Source: Polytrichum commune
Lineage: Eukaryota > Streptophyta > Polytrichopsida > Polytrichales > Polytrichaceae
Length of the DNA: 64,000 bases
Assembly (NCBI GenBank): GCA_950295325.1
Contig: OX485803.1
Span: forward strand, 62,699,554-62,763,553
Direction of reading: 5' to 3'
This document shows positions 1-10,440 of the stretch, piece after piece. Within the stretch, counting starts at the first letter, position 1; every line of letters starts with the position of its first letter. The notes beneath the pieces were generated by a model. The model made no database searches, was not told the origin of the DNA, and saw nothing but the letters and a program-made list of their open reading frames with translations. Position numbers and translations under genes: made by a program.

Positions 1-3000
1 AGTGGAAGATAGGAGGGAGGGAGTGGAGGTAGTTCGGATGGTGAACGAGTGTTTCAAGAGGTATGATGGATTGCCCGGACACGCAAACACCACATCACGC
101 AATGAGGGCATGGAGGAAGAAGACAAAGGAAGACAACAAGACGAGGACGAGATGGCCAACATGGAAGTACCTTTACTTGAAGAGAGCAATGAAGAAAATG
201 ACGATAGTATGGAGGAATTATTGAAAGAAGCGAGAACTCCGCTCTTCAAGGATAGCCCCACCAACCGCTTGCAAGCTATCCTAATGCTCCTCAATGTATG
301 CAACATTTTTGGAGTACCAAACGCATGCGTGGACGAGTTGCTCAAGTTGCTTAAACATGATCTACTCCCCAGAAAGAACACTTGCCCTCCTTCACATTAC
401 GAGGCCAAGAAATTGGTGAGGAAGTTGGGTTTAAGCTACAACACTATTCATGCGTGCAAGAATGGTCATTGCTTGTTCAGGAATGAATTGAAGGACGCGA
501 AAGAGTGTCCCCAATGCAAAGAATCGCGGTATATTCCCGGTAGTGAGAGCATTCCTGTGAAAGTGTTGCGACATTTTCCTCTTATACCTCGGTTGCTCCG
601 AATGTACCGTTGCAAACGCCTTGCCGAGCTTATGACGTGGCATGTGGAGGGAAAAAGCAATGACAACAAAGTGAGATCGATAGTGGATTCAAAGGCATGG
701 AAACACGTGGACGCAAGGTGGCCGGACTTTGCGAAGGAGCCAAGAAACCTACGTTTGGCACTAGCTTTGGATGGTGTCAATCCATTTTCTAACCAGTCTT
801 TAAGTCATTCAACATGGCCAGTGGTATTGTTAAACTACAATTTACCACCATGGCTAGTTACGAAACGGTTTTTTGTAATGTTAACCCTAATCATTCCCGG
901 AAAAGAAAGTGTGAAAGAGGAGAATATCCATGTGTATTTAGCACCCCTTATAGAGGAGCTTCAAAGGTTGTGGAAAGGGGTGATGGCAACAGATGGATCT
1001 GTTTTGGAGAAGGCGAGTTTAAGTGAGGGGAGTATTTATTCCACAAACCCAAATTTCAACCTTCGTGCGATTCTTATGTGGAGCATACATGACTTTCCGG
1101 CGTATGGGTTGCTTGCCGGACAAGTAACGAAGGGGTATAGGGATTGTCCCCCATGTGGGCCACATGTATCAACGAGGAGGTCCAAGTTGTTGGGGAAGAA
1201 CATTTACCAAGGTCATCGTCGTTACTTGGCAATGCACCATCCGTATAGACGATTAAAAAATAGTTTTGATGGAGAAGAGGATCACCGAGGTCCCCCGCGG
1301 GTAATGTTTGCACATGATCAATTGCGGTTTGCAAAACAAAAAGGAGATTGGTTGGCAAGCTCGACCGAAAACAAAGAAGGAGACAAACTGGATCCAATCC
1401 ACGAGCATGGAGTGAAGAGAAAGAATGCACTCTTTGCATTACCATATTGGAAGGTACAAACTAGCGACTTTTGTTTTACTTTGAGAAGTAATGCATGTCT
1501 ATTAACAGTAAATACACTTTACCGTTAGCGGTAATGCATAATGACTGTAGAAAGTAAGGGTTCGCTTATAAATGCATTTTCATTAATACTCCAATACTTA
1601 TACAAGTAATGGTATAGTCATATCGGATAACTATTGTTTCAACACTTTGCAACAGTTTATTATATGGCATTTAACAGCCAGTGCACTTACCCAAATTTTG
1701 TGTGCACCAACAGGGCCTTCTTATACGCAATATGTTGGATGTAATGCAATGCGAGAAGAACATAACAGAAAGTCTTATGAAAACCATATTTGGGGAGAAG
1801 GATACACTAAAGGTTCGCATGGATTTACAGGAAGCCAACATACGGCCGCATTTGTGGCCCATACCGGGGAGAAAACCAGGAAGCCTCATTTTGCCACAAG
1901 CCCCATATGTGCTCACAAAGAACGAGAAGGAGGTATTTGTGGATGTTGTGCGGCAATTGAAAACTCCAACCCACTATGTGGGCCAATTGCGGAAAAGAGT
2001 TAACGTGGATGGGACATTGAAAGGATTGAAATCCCACGATTACCATGTCCTTATGCAACAAGTTTTGCCCCTTTGTGTACGCACAATCATGAGAAAAGAG
2101 GTGCGTATATGCATAATAAGATTAAGCCGCATATTCAAACGGATATGCGCTAAAACCATCAATCCGTTGGAAATGAGTGACTTGAGAGAGGATACGGCCA
2201 TCACCTTGTGCATGCTTGAAAATGAGTTTCCACCGGCATTTTTTGATGTCATGACGCACCTTTTGGTGCACTTGATTGAGGAATTAGATATTTGTGGGCC
2301 TATACATGTCCGTTGGATGTATCCTATGGAAAGGTATTTGAAGACATTGAAGGACTATGTTCGAAATCGCAATAGACCCGAAGCTAGTATGGCCGAAGGA
2401 TATGCAATAGATGAGGCGTTTGGCTTTTGCACGGAATACATGACGTCATATTCCATTACAAGTCGCAGGGTATGGGACGACAAAGAGGATCCTACAATGA
2501 ACGACGAAATATTGGAAGATGTTGGGCGCCCAAGGATACTAACCCCCAAGATACGCGATTGGATTCATGAATTTGTGGTGAATAATGTGGCCCCCTTGGA
2601 GTCGTGGAGAGAGTAAGTTACTTTATGACTATTGTTCATGGCGGTGACATTATATTCCAGGCACAATGATATGTTAATGGCATACACATTATAATGTCAC
2701 TAGTCATACTAGCCAATAACTATACGTAGTAAGCATCTGTGACTCGAAAGAGTGAATAATTATGGAAATGACATATATTTATTACTCTCCATCGTGATAT
2801 CTACTTTACTACGTAAAGTAATATTAACAAAAACCTTTGGAATTTGAAAGACAACACAATATTGTGTTTTTCTGCAGGCGTCACACCGCAAGTATGACAC
2901 AGCGCAAATTGGATCGTGAGGAATATCGAAGGAAGAAACGTAATGGCAGGATTGTCTACCCCGAAAATCTCCAAGATGAGCCCTTTCACAATTGGTTCAA

Positions 3001-4149
3001 ATCCGAGGTTTCACGTGCCAAAGCGGCGGAAGAAGAGATTGATGAAGATGTATTGGTCTTGTCTCTTCCACCCTCTAGCCAAACAACATCTTACCGCTCC
3101 ATGTATGCTTTTAGAAACCATATCCGTGTGCGAAGTGCAGAGGGGACATTGACAATATGCGACTGTGGCGTGGCCGCCACCTTCTCCCAAAATTGTCGAT
3201 CAAGTGTACGTGCCAAGAACATGAAGGCGGCGAACTTGGAGTATGTGGGATGGGTGGAGGAAATATTGGCCGTAGACTATGGTCAATATGAATTGGTTGT
3301 GTTGTATTGTAATTGGGTGATGGCAAATATGGTTGGGCACAATGTCACCATGAAGCGAGATGAGTATGGGTTTAGCCTAGTGAATTTTGATAGGTTGGTA
3401 CCATTATCTGCCGAATCTTTCGCATTTCCACTCCATGTTGAACAAGTTTTCTTTGCAGATGATTTGACCAATCATGGGTGGAAGGTGGTTCTACGGAAAG
3501 AGCCAAGGGGAGCAAGAGTTGTTTCCAACAAAGACTATATACCGGACATAGGTTGCCTATCTCTAGGCAACGTTGAAGAGCATTGTGGATTGGTGCCCGC
3601 ATCTTTAGAGAACGATGCAACACCAACTGACCCAATTTTGGATGAGGTTGTGGTTTTAAGCAGCAACGAAGTGGTTGTAGCTTTGAACACAAATGAGCAC
3701 GAATCTCCTTTTGAAGATGAGGATGACTTTGGAATTGAAGAAGATAGAAATGTTCAAATAGATTAAATTAGATTTTGTTAGTTATGTAGAAATGCCTCAC
3801 TGTATATAAATATGTACATTCTATTATAAATTCTAAAAATAGACGTCCCTTTTTGGTGAGTACTCACTCTAAACCCTTGAAACATATGACAATCTGACCT
3901 GATAATCTTTCCAAATCGACCACTTCACTACCCAAAGTAATGCACGTTCCATTGGGCGTTCCCAAACACATTCACACGTGCGTTCCCAACTGAATTGTTG
4001 TCCCATTTCACCACCATGACTCCTCAAAGTAAATTCGGACATTGAATGAACATGATTGAATTTCGTGCATTCCCCCAATCACTCTTCATAGTAGTAAAAG
4101 ACATGTAGTGAAGTGGGTGTTGGAATAAAAGACGTGTTCTGTAGTAGTG
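1..4149 (+). mobile_element. CACTA (En/Spm) transposon, 3' part
   Basis: Cut-and-paste DNA transposon entering from the left edge, so its 5' terminus is not visible. It carries a TNP2-type transposase (exons 2-3766) and about 380 bp of non-coding right end. The right terminus is read at CTGTAGTAGTG (4139-4149), whose reverse complement CACTACTACAG is the signature CACTA end. Immediately after it the sequence becomes an unrelated open frame encoding an RNase H tail, so the element has inserted into a LINE. The 3' region (3850-4140) holds GC-rich motifs such as ACGTGCGTTCCC and GACGTGTTC that look like the subterminal transposase-binding repeats of this superfamily. The 3-bp target duplication (TTA on the right) cannot be checked without the left flank. 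Confidence 0.85.
2..3766 (+). CDS. TNP2-like CACTA transposase (5' incomplete)
   Basis: Transposase of the En/Spm (CACTA) superfamily, which excises and reinserts the element. I join three exons: 2-1453, 1714-2612 and 2878-3766, with GT-AG introns of 260 and 265 bp in consistent phase (0, then 2), giving about 1,079 residues open to the left edge. The first intron falls after FALPYWK and resumes at GLLIRNMLDVMQCEKN, the conserved TNP2 junction before the IEKN-like motif. The order is Transposase_Tnp2 domain in exon 1 (Cys-rich stretch CKNGHCLFRNELKDAKECPQC shortened here to its key C/H residues), DUF4218-like region in exon 2 (MTHLLVHLIEELDICGPIHV), and DUF4216-like region in exon 3 (FFADDLTNHGWKVVL). 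The N-terminal transposase-associated domain would lie left of the window. No internal stop or frameshift is seen, so the element may be recent. Superfamily assignment is secure; activity is not shown. Confidence 0.9.
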
Positions 4150-5366
4150 TTAACATCCAAATTGAACACCCCACACTTCACAATAGCCACCCCGACCAAA
4201 TTACACTTGCCACCATGGTACAACTACTTCAAAACCGGACACAACCAATCACACTATACAAAGTTAGAGCACACGTCAACATTGACGGCAACGAACAAGC
4301 AGATAAATTAGCAAAAGAAGGTCTAGAACTAGAACACAGAATTGCCACTCATCCATACAAACATGCTCATGCCACCCCATACTATTACCAAAAGGATGTT
4401 TGGGCCTCAATGATGGACGTCCCTGATAAAGGCCCAGTTAGATTTCTAGAAAAACAAATTATAAAATACGATAGAGAAAACAACTTAGAAAACATGGCCA
4501 TACAAAACCCTAACACATATAAATGGACACGAAATGCAGATATTGACAAAGAGCTTTCTAATGAATTTTGGGAAAACCCGGCAATCACAGATAAACAAAA
4601 GTCATGCCTCATCAAATTCCGTACGGGAACTTACATGGGCAATGCTAGAAAACAAATGTTCTTCGGTAGACAAAGATACCCATCCATTACATGCCCCATT
4701 TGCAATTCATATGAACCAGATACATGGCTACATGTATTACTTACGTGTAGACAACAACACATACACTCACTTCACGTCAAAAGACACAACAAAACAGTAT
4801 GGGAAATTAGGAAACTACTAATCTCATTTGAAAAATCTCGTGGTTATATTCTCATGAATGCTGGCACCTTCAATAATAAACCCCAAGAAAACACCGTTCC
4901 CAATTGGCTACTTCCTTGCACGTGTGGTACACAAAGATGCCACTGTAACTCAAGATTTAGACCTGACATCCTTTGTGTTAGAGGGTTACCATACCAAAGT
5001 GACCCCCCCACAAACATTGACCCCAATCTCACCATACAATTTATCGAATTCACATACTGCAATGACAGATTCTCACCAGAAACACTCAAAGCAAAAAATA
5101 ACAAATACAGACCATTAATCGCTAGCATTGCTGCTAGAGGGTGGAAAGTTGATCCCCTTATTATCATCACTACAGGCGCCAGAGCCACTACACACATTCT
5201 ATCAATGAAATCACTCGAAAATAATTTCAAAATATCTATGCGTACCATTAAAAATACCTTTAAAAACATCAATACTATCGCCATAAAATATGCTATGTCT
5301 ATCCTCCTCCACAAAAGAAGAATAGAGAACCACCAACCGCTACCCCAAACACTAGACCCCCCATAG
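4150..5366 (+). CDS. LINE polyprotein C-terminus: RNase H, CCHC finger, RLE
   Basis: Truncated 3' end of a non-LTR retrotransposon ORF, about 405 codons, open from the CACTA junction to TAG at 5364. Visible in order: the last part of an RNase H fold (VRAHVNIDGNEQADKLAKEG, about 4268-4322, with its His and the final catalytic Asp); a CCHC finger C-x2-C-x9-H-x4-C (4692-4748); a second Cys cluster CTCGTQRCHC; then RPD (D at 4965-4967), FIEFTY (E at 5046-5048) and a downstream KNNKY. That order matches the restriction-like PD-(D/E)xK endonuclease found C-terminal to the reverse transcriptase in R2-type elements, although the RPD-to-E spacing (26 residues) is longer than the usual 12-14. Land-plant LINEs normally use an N-terminal AP endonuclease. 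Reverse transcriptase and upstream parts are absent because the CACTA insertion cuts the RNase H domain. Confidence 0.75.
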
Positions 5367-5634
5367 TTAAAACTAAACAAAAACTAAAACCAAAGCTACT
5401 TTATTCAAATAATCAATAATGAACTAGGGACCCAGTGACCAAACTCATATTAATGATACCTAAAACACTAACCATTTTGGTCCTTGTTACTGGTGACTAT
5501 AGTGTCTACTCTCGAAAGAGGGGAGTAGATCTTTACTTCCATACCTTTGTCCTGTGGGCATCGGATTGGGGGTGGATCGAACAGACACTTAATTCACGTC
5601 GGTCTCCTCCAGAGACCGAAGTTTTTCTCTCTCT
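5367..5634 (+). repeat. LINE 3' tail with SINE-like end module
   Basis: Non-coding stretch following the LINE stop codon. From about 5495 it aligns by eye with the last 140 bp of the SINE at 9530-9895: shared blocks include GACTATAGTGTC, a CTCGAAAG block, GGGCATCGG and ATTCACG(T/C)CGG. Both end in a hairpin followed by a short pyrimidine tail. Here the hairpin is CGGTCTC/GAGACCG (5600-5606 and 5612-5618, 5-nt loop) and the tail is TTTTTCTCTCTCT. No tRNA-like A or B box precedes it, so I read it as the LINE's own 3' UTR; a 5'-truncated SINE copy is the alternative. Confidence 0.6.
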
Positions 5635-6152
5635 AATACTAGCATTTGACACATGTATTTTCATAACATTACTCAGTTGAGCTATCCTGATTTCATGTTT
5701 AGTATGAAGCAGTGGGATTGCGACATCCATAATGTTTTATTCTCAAATTTTTTGTTGGGTCCATGAACACAACTCATCAGCTAAGTAATGTTATGCTATG
5801 TAATGCAATGTCAGTCACATTTGCAAATTACACGGGGCGACCAACATTGTAAGTTGAATAGAATTTGAAGATGTCAACTTGAGTCCATCCATTCAGTCAA
5901 TAACTAATATACATAAGATAGATGATATTAAATGGTTATTTTTCTCGGGGGATGCACTGTACTAAACATGTACGAGTATACGTGAGTGCACAGGAGGGGT
6001 ATTGATTTGGACCTTGCCATATTACGTATACATATGGTATACATGTTATAATTTATAGTTACGTACATATATGGAAGGCCTTTAAAAAGTATACAATAAT
6101 TGTACTTGTATGGTATTGTTACTATACTGCATATCATAAGTTTTCATATTGG

Positions 6153-6413
6153 ATGAAATCGTTTGGTAATCGTTGGGTGGAGTATAGGGATCCAATTGAC
6201 TTGATGGACCGTCCATCAAACGTGGAGATTGGTTTATGTTGGTATCAAAAAGGGGCTAACAACAAGTGGACATATGATCTTACTGATCATTTGATGGTAG
6301 ACTTAGAGACAATAATTGCATTGGCTACAATGACATATATTGGTGAATCAAATGTTTATGAGTTACATCCGGGAGATGAAAAAAATTTCAACGACTTTGC
6401 TGATGAAAGCTAG
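6153..6413 (+). CDS. Unrecognised 86-residue ORF
   Basis: Open frame starting with ATG and ending in TAG, containing IGLCWYQKGANNKWTYDL and YELHPGDEKNFNDF. It is not low-complexity and its composition looks protein-like (several Trp, Gly and Asp residues), unlike the surrounding AT-rich spacer. I do not recognise a family. It could be the last exon of a transposon-encoded protein or chance. No splice partner was identified and the flanks have no open frames. Confidence 0.25.
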   Translation: MKSFGNRWVEYRDPIDLMDRPSNVEIGLCWYQKGANNKWTYDLTDHLMVDLETIIALATMTYIGESNVYELHPGDEKNFNDFADES

Positions 6414-6654
6414 GATATTTTGTTATACATATTATAGGGGTTGATTATTGTTCAAAAGTATATTTGTATATTTAATTAATGACTATATATGAATGGATGT
6501 TTTTTTGTGTATACATATTGTCACTTGTATATTTATTGTTGCAATTGTATGTGTATTACTTCATTTCACAAAAAATAACTTGTATATAGGGGGTTTTTAG
6601 AGTATGTAGTGAACGCACGTGATTCTAGGTTTTAATGAAAGGTGCACCCCCTGA

Positions 6655-6960
6655 GTTATTTTTTTGACTAGGCACTTCTCATAGGATATGCAACAAATGA
6701 TTAGTTAGAGATGGTTGGCAAATCCAAATCAAGGCCATAGCCACTTTCCTAGTAATTTTTGTAGCTCATATGAATATCTTATCAAAGCAAAGATTCTTGT
6801 GCTCGTTTAATACTCCATGTACACAGGCAAGCCTCACAACATGACAAGCCGACTTGAGATTCATGTGGTATTTTATATGCAGTATCTTGTCAAATGATAC
6901 TTCTTATGAATAAGTTTACAAGTATCAATCATGCATGATTGAAATTTGGATGAAATCCAT
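6655..6960 (+). repeat. Dispersed repeat family B, copy 1
   Basis: One of at least six diverged copies of an AT-rich repeat sharing a core of the form CACTTCTCATAGGATATG, then CAAATCCAAATC, then CATAGCCACTTTCCT, then TAGCTCATATGAATATCTTAT. Other copies: 12650-13330, 21475-21790 (inverted), 35520-35785 continuing at 36851, 42955-43500 (inverted, partial) and 54585-54930 (inverted). No coding potential; class unknown. Copy relationships are by eye. Confidence 0.55.
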
Positions 6961-9154
6961 GCCAATTATTGAAACAAAGTTTGGTATATTCTACATCCTA
7001 ACAATTTTGTGATGGCATATTGCACGGGGGGTGTACACAATGTTAGAATTGGGAACCACATGGATGCATGACCCTAAAATTAATACCCTTAATATACAAG
7101 GATTTTCCCCTCTTTAAAAAGATATATATACACTATGTAGCCATAATACGTATACATACACAAGTGAGAAATAAATAAATCGTATAGACCCCAATCGTAT
7201 GTATACGCTGGAAAGATCATATGGCTAAAATACTTTTAGCAAGATCTATCATTGAAGAAATCATTGAATACTCATTCATCCATTGGATGTAACACATGCA
7301 AATTTGTTTCTACAATATAAGTCATTGTAGCCAATGCAATGATGATTTCTAACTCTACCATCAAATTATTTGTCAAGTCATAGGTCCATATTGACCCATT
7401 CTTATTTTGGTATCAACATAATCTTATTTCCATATTGGAGGCCAGTTCTAGAGGTCAATTATTTGCTGAAACTCAATCCACATGTTGCCAATTTTGTGAC
7501 ACATCATATAGACCCTTCCTAAATACCAAATCTTGGTGGTCAATGTTTTAGCTGACTTGTATTTTTCCCCTACTTTCTTCACTTCTTCAACTAATGCTTG
7601 AGAGACAACCGATACTGCTTAATCACATCTCAATCTCGATGAGTAATCATTATCCCTAGCTTTAGATAGTCGAACTTTAGGTTTGACATACAACATACCA
7701 TACTTGATTCTAGTGAACCTATCCTTGGACAATGTGGGATTACCATTCAACTCATATTTTGAATGAAATATTCATTTGGACCTCTTGTAAATTACCCACT
7801 TCACTATAATTGACTATGGGCCTAAAGGTAAAAATACAACTAGGAGTATATGAATAATATGCCTAGTATATTTACAAAGCTAGAATAAATAATACCCATA
7901 CCTTGTATATTTTGTAACCCCTAGGTATAATTAATACCCCTTTTATGCACGTGGGTCCAAACTTTTAAACAATAAGTGCATCCCCTAAGACATATCATCA
8001 TGGATGATTGATATTTAGATGAAAAATCACTTAGTATGTGACAATAATTGCAACATTGTCAATCTGTAATGCCTAATTTTTTTCACAAGGAATGACAAAT
8101 AATGTTAGGTTCATGTTTAGTGTTGATGACATTGGATGGGCAGTTTACAATTAGTAATGAGCTAGGTAAATATTTTAGTTTTCTAGTAGCTTGGACGAAA
8201 ATATATAAATAGAAGGGTGTCTAAAATCCTAGGAAATTATTGGCATGGTTTGCCTTTTAAAAAAAAATAAAGTTAATGCCCAAATCATATAAGCTCAACT
8301 CAAGTGTATTGTAACTCAATAACTTAGTTTTTAGGTATCAATAGGTTTTAAAATACACTGCAAAGTCTTTTGTGAGTCTATTGTCTAGCCATTCTAACAC
8401 TTCTAACCCACAATCTTTCACAAATGTACTAACCTATCTCTCACACATAACAAACCCTGTCACATTAGAGTAAAGGGTAATTAATGAGAGCTTTAGGGGT
8501 GAAGGTAAGGGTTCAGGGTAAATCGACCACCTTAGATGAAATTATCAATAGTCATCCAGAAACCGTAAGAAAAACTTGGATGAATGACTAGCTTATTTTA
8601 ATTGTATTTTGAAATCGCCTAATTTTGATATATATTTTTTGCGTTGGCTAATTGTTTTGATCATTTTAATTAATTATTAGGCAATGGCCCACCCAGTTTG
8701 CTATGAAACTAGGGTAGAATTGGCGGCACTAAATGCAATACTTAGTGTAGTGGTGACCATTTGTAAGGAGTAATGACTATGTGCAAGAAATGGTGGCCAA
8801 ACAAATTACAGTGGTGGAAGCCCACGCAATGACTCATGCGCACAACATGTATTCTATTGAACCACTTTATTTCACAAAAATAAATAAATCAATTAAAGCA
8901 TCCTAATATGATGGCATGCGTAAATTGTGCAAGCAACGTGTGTAACCCCCCCCCCTTTTTTTTTTAAAATTAATTTTAAAAACAAAAAAAAAACAAAAAA
9001 GTTGCCAAATCAGTGTCCATGAGATTTTTGGGCATAACTTGTTGATATCCTAGTGTTTCCAAGTCCAACCCATTACAGGTTGACATCTCTCAGGTTTTTT
9101 TGGTTTTTTTTTTACTTGAGGTATATTCTATAAACTCCTCCAAAATGGTCGGTA

Positions 9155-9520
9155 CACTGATTATCCCAATTAGTGCGGGAGGGCTACTAGTGCACATGGG
9201 ATTAGTGAAGGTGATACTAAGTTTCTTTACGCCATGAACTTAGTGATCTAGGAAGCATTGTTCATTCACTATTCACTGAAAATACTATTCATCTCGACAC
9301 TACTCACTAACAAACATGTGTTTATATATAATTTTTTATATCACACTACAAGCACCTCAAAGCATGCACTAACTTCCTTGAAGTGTATGAAAATTGAGAA
9401 TGTCTTCATGAATTGAGTATCACTCAGTAAAAATTTCAGCCCTCTCTACTTTTGAGACTAGACAAAAATGATGCGTGTTTCAAGCATTAGGACCACACAC
9501 ACTAGTCGGGATAAACGGTG
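9155..9520. mobile_element. TA-flanked TIR element (mariner/Stowaway-like)
   Basis: 366-bp non-coding element with imperfect inverted ends: CACTGATTATCCC on the left and GGGATAAACGGTG on the right, continuing as a weaker match to about 22 bp. It is flanked by TA on both sides (9153-9154 and 9521-9522). Removing it rejoins family C repeat sequence as in the uninterrupted copies. TA target duplication and size point to a non-autonomous Tc1/mariner-type MITE; the ends do not match the usual Stowaway consensus, so the family is unassigned. Confidence 0.65.
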
Positions 9521-9529
9521 TAGCTCTCC

Positions 9530-9895
9530 GGCACCACGGGCCTTGGCTTGGTGGTTAGGGCTCATGGCCCCCAATGAGGAGGTTGTGGGTTCTATTCCCC
9601 ATGCCGGCGTGGTGCTCACCACCTTAGTCCACCCAACTATGGCGGGGGGTCCTTGGACCTTGTTGTATGGGTACCTCAAAGCCCTTTGGGTGGATACCAT
9701 GTCCGGTATCTTCAAGGCACTAGTGGCTAGCTAGGAACTAGTATAGTGTGTCACTATAGTGTCCATCCTCGAAAGGGGAGAGTAGTATTGTCCCAATGTC
9801 CCCTTGTCCAATGGGCATCGGGTCATTGGCATTACGAACGGACATTTTATTCACGCCGGCCCCTTGCTAAAAAGGGACCGGAGTTTCTATCTATC
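9530..9895 (+). mobile_element. tRNA-derived SINE with target duplication
   Basis: 366-bp SINE. The 5' part carries RNA polymerase III promoter boxes: an A box TGGCTTGGTGG near 9544-9554 and a B box GGTTCTATTCC at 9588-9598, with normal spacing. It is flanked by a perfect 11-bp direct repeat TGTAGCTCTCC (9519-9529 and 9896-9906). The 3' end has a hairpin (CCGGCCCCTT 9856-9865 paired with AAGGGACCGG 9872-9881, one mismatch) and a CTATCTATC tail. The last 140 bp resemble the tail of the LINE ending at 5634. The first TSD copy contains the last two bases of the neighbouring TA element, so the SINE is the younger insertion. Confidence 0.88.
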
Positions 9896-9963
9896 TGTAG
9901 CTCTCCTGGAGTCTTGAACTTCAATGGGTTATTTCTCAAACTCAACCTGTTTGTCTGTAACTA

Positions 9964-10389
9964 AGGTAGAAATACCATAACCCGTGAAAATAAGGTGATT
10001 CATTCGCATTGAAGATCTAGTCTGACAATCATGAGATAATTTTCCAAGATAGACGAGAAGGATTCATGAAGAATGCAAGTTGTTTCATATGTTTATGCCT
10101 TGTAAACAAAATTCCATAATTTTGCAAAGTGGAAAGTTTGTCCAACGCCCTACTCGTTCACTAGATTCTCCCTACACTGAACATGGTAATCCGCATTTTC
10201 ATACAGAACATCGCCTAAATCGGTTACCTCATGAGTACATTAACACTTGACTCTCATTGGCTACACTAAGTGTGCACGCATTGAAGTTGTTGCCGAGCCA
10301 TGATCCGTTTCAGAAATGGCACTTCACCATTATGATGGCGGTATAGTGCACGGCTAGAGGTTGGTTAACCAATTATGGTATTTCTACCT
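9964..10389. mobile_element. TA-flanked MITE, 17-bp inverted ends
   Basis: 426-bp non-coding element with perfect 17-bp inverted ends AGGTAGAAATACCATAA / TTATGGTATTTCTACCT. It is flanked by TA (9962-9963 and 10390-10391). The host sequence is family C: uninterrupted copies read GTAACTAG-type sequence at this point, which confirms both ends. The interior diverges right after the ends and has no ORF. TA duplication suggests a Tc1/mariner-type non-autonomous element. Confidence 0.75.
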
Positions 10390-10440
10390 TAGCAGCCGGT
10401 TCGCCCCATTCATTGTGCCACAGGGCTGCACATTTGTTCA

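Larger units (their letters stand above)
5635..9009. other. Gene-poor AT-rich spacer
   Basis: No gene is recognised here apart from an unassigned short ORF at 6153-6413 and a dispersed repeat at 6655-6960, both listed separately. The rest is AT-rich with stops in all frames, poly-A/T runs and a C10/T12 run near 8947-8965. No inverted-repeat termini were found. Confidence 0.6.
9010..10440 (+). repeat. Dispersed repeat family C, interrupted copy
   Basis: Family C has copies at about 11950-12240, 29337-29560 (inverted) and 54268-54560. Its landmarks are GTGTCCATGAGATTTTTGGG, ATCCTAGTGTTTCCAAGTCC, then CTTGAACTT, TTATTTCTC and AACTCAACC. Here the repeat is split into 9010-9154, 9907-9963 and 10390-about 10440 by three insertions: a TA-flanked element (9155-9520), a SINE (9530-9895) and a second TA-flanked element (9964-10389). 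The uninterrupted copies serve as empty sites that define each insertion point. Family C has no coding potential and its class is unknown. Confidence 0.65.

Noticed and set aside
4844-5380. 178-codon minus-strand frame opposite the LINE
   Set aside because: It is the antisense shadow of the RLE-encoding frame; that frame has recognisable motifs and this one has none.
9458-9734. Opposing 85- and 88-codon frames
   Set aside because: Both overlap the tRNA-like head of the SINE; the pol III boxes and target duplication explain the sequence.
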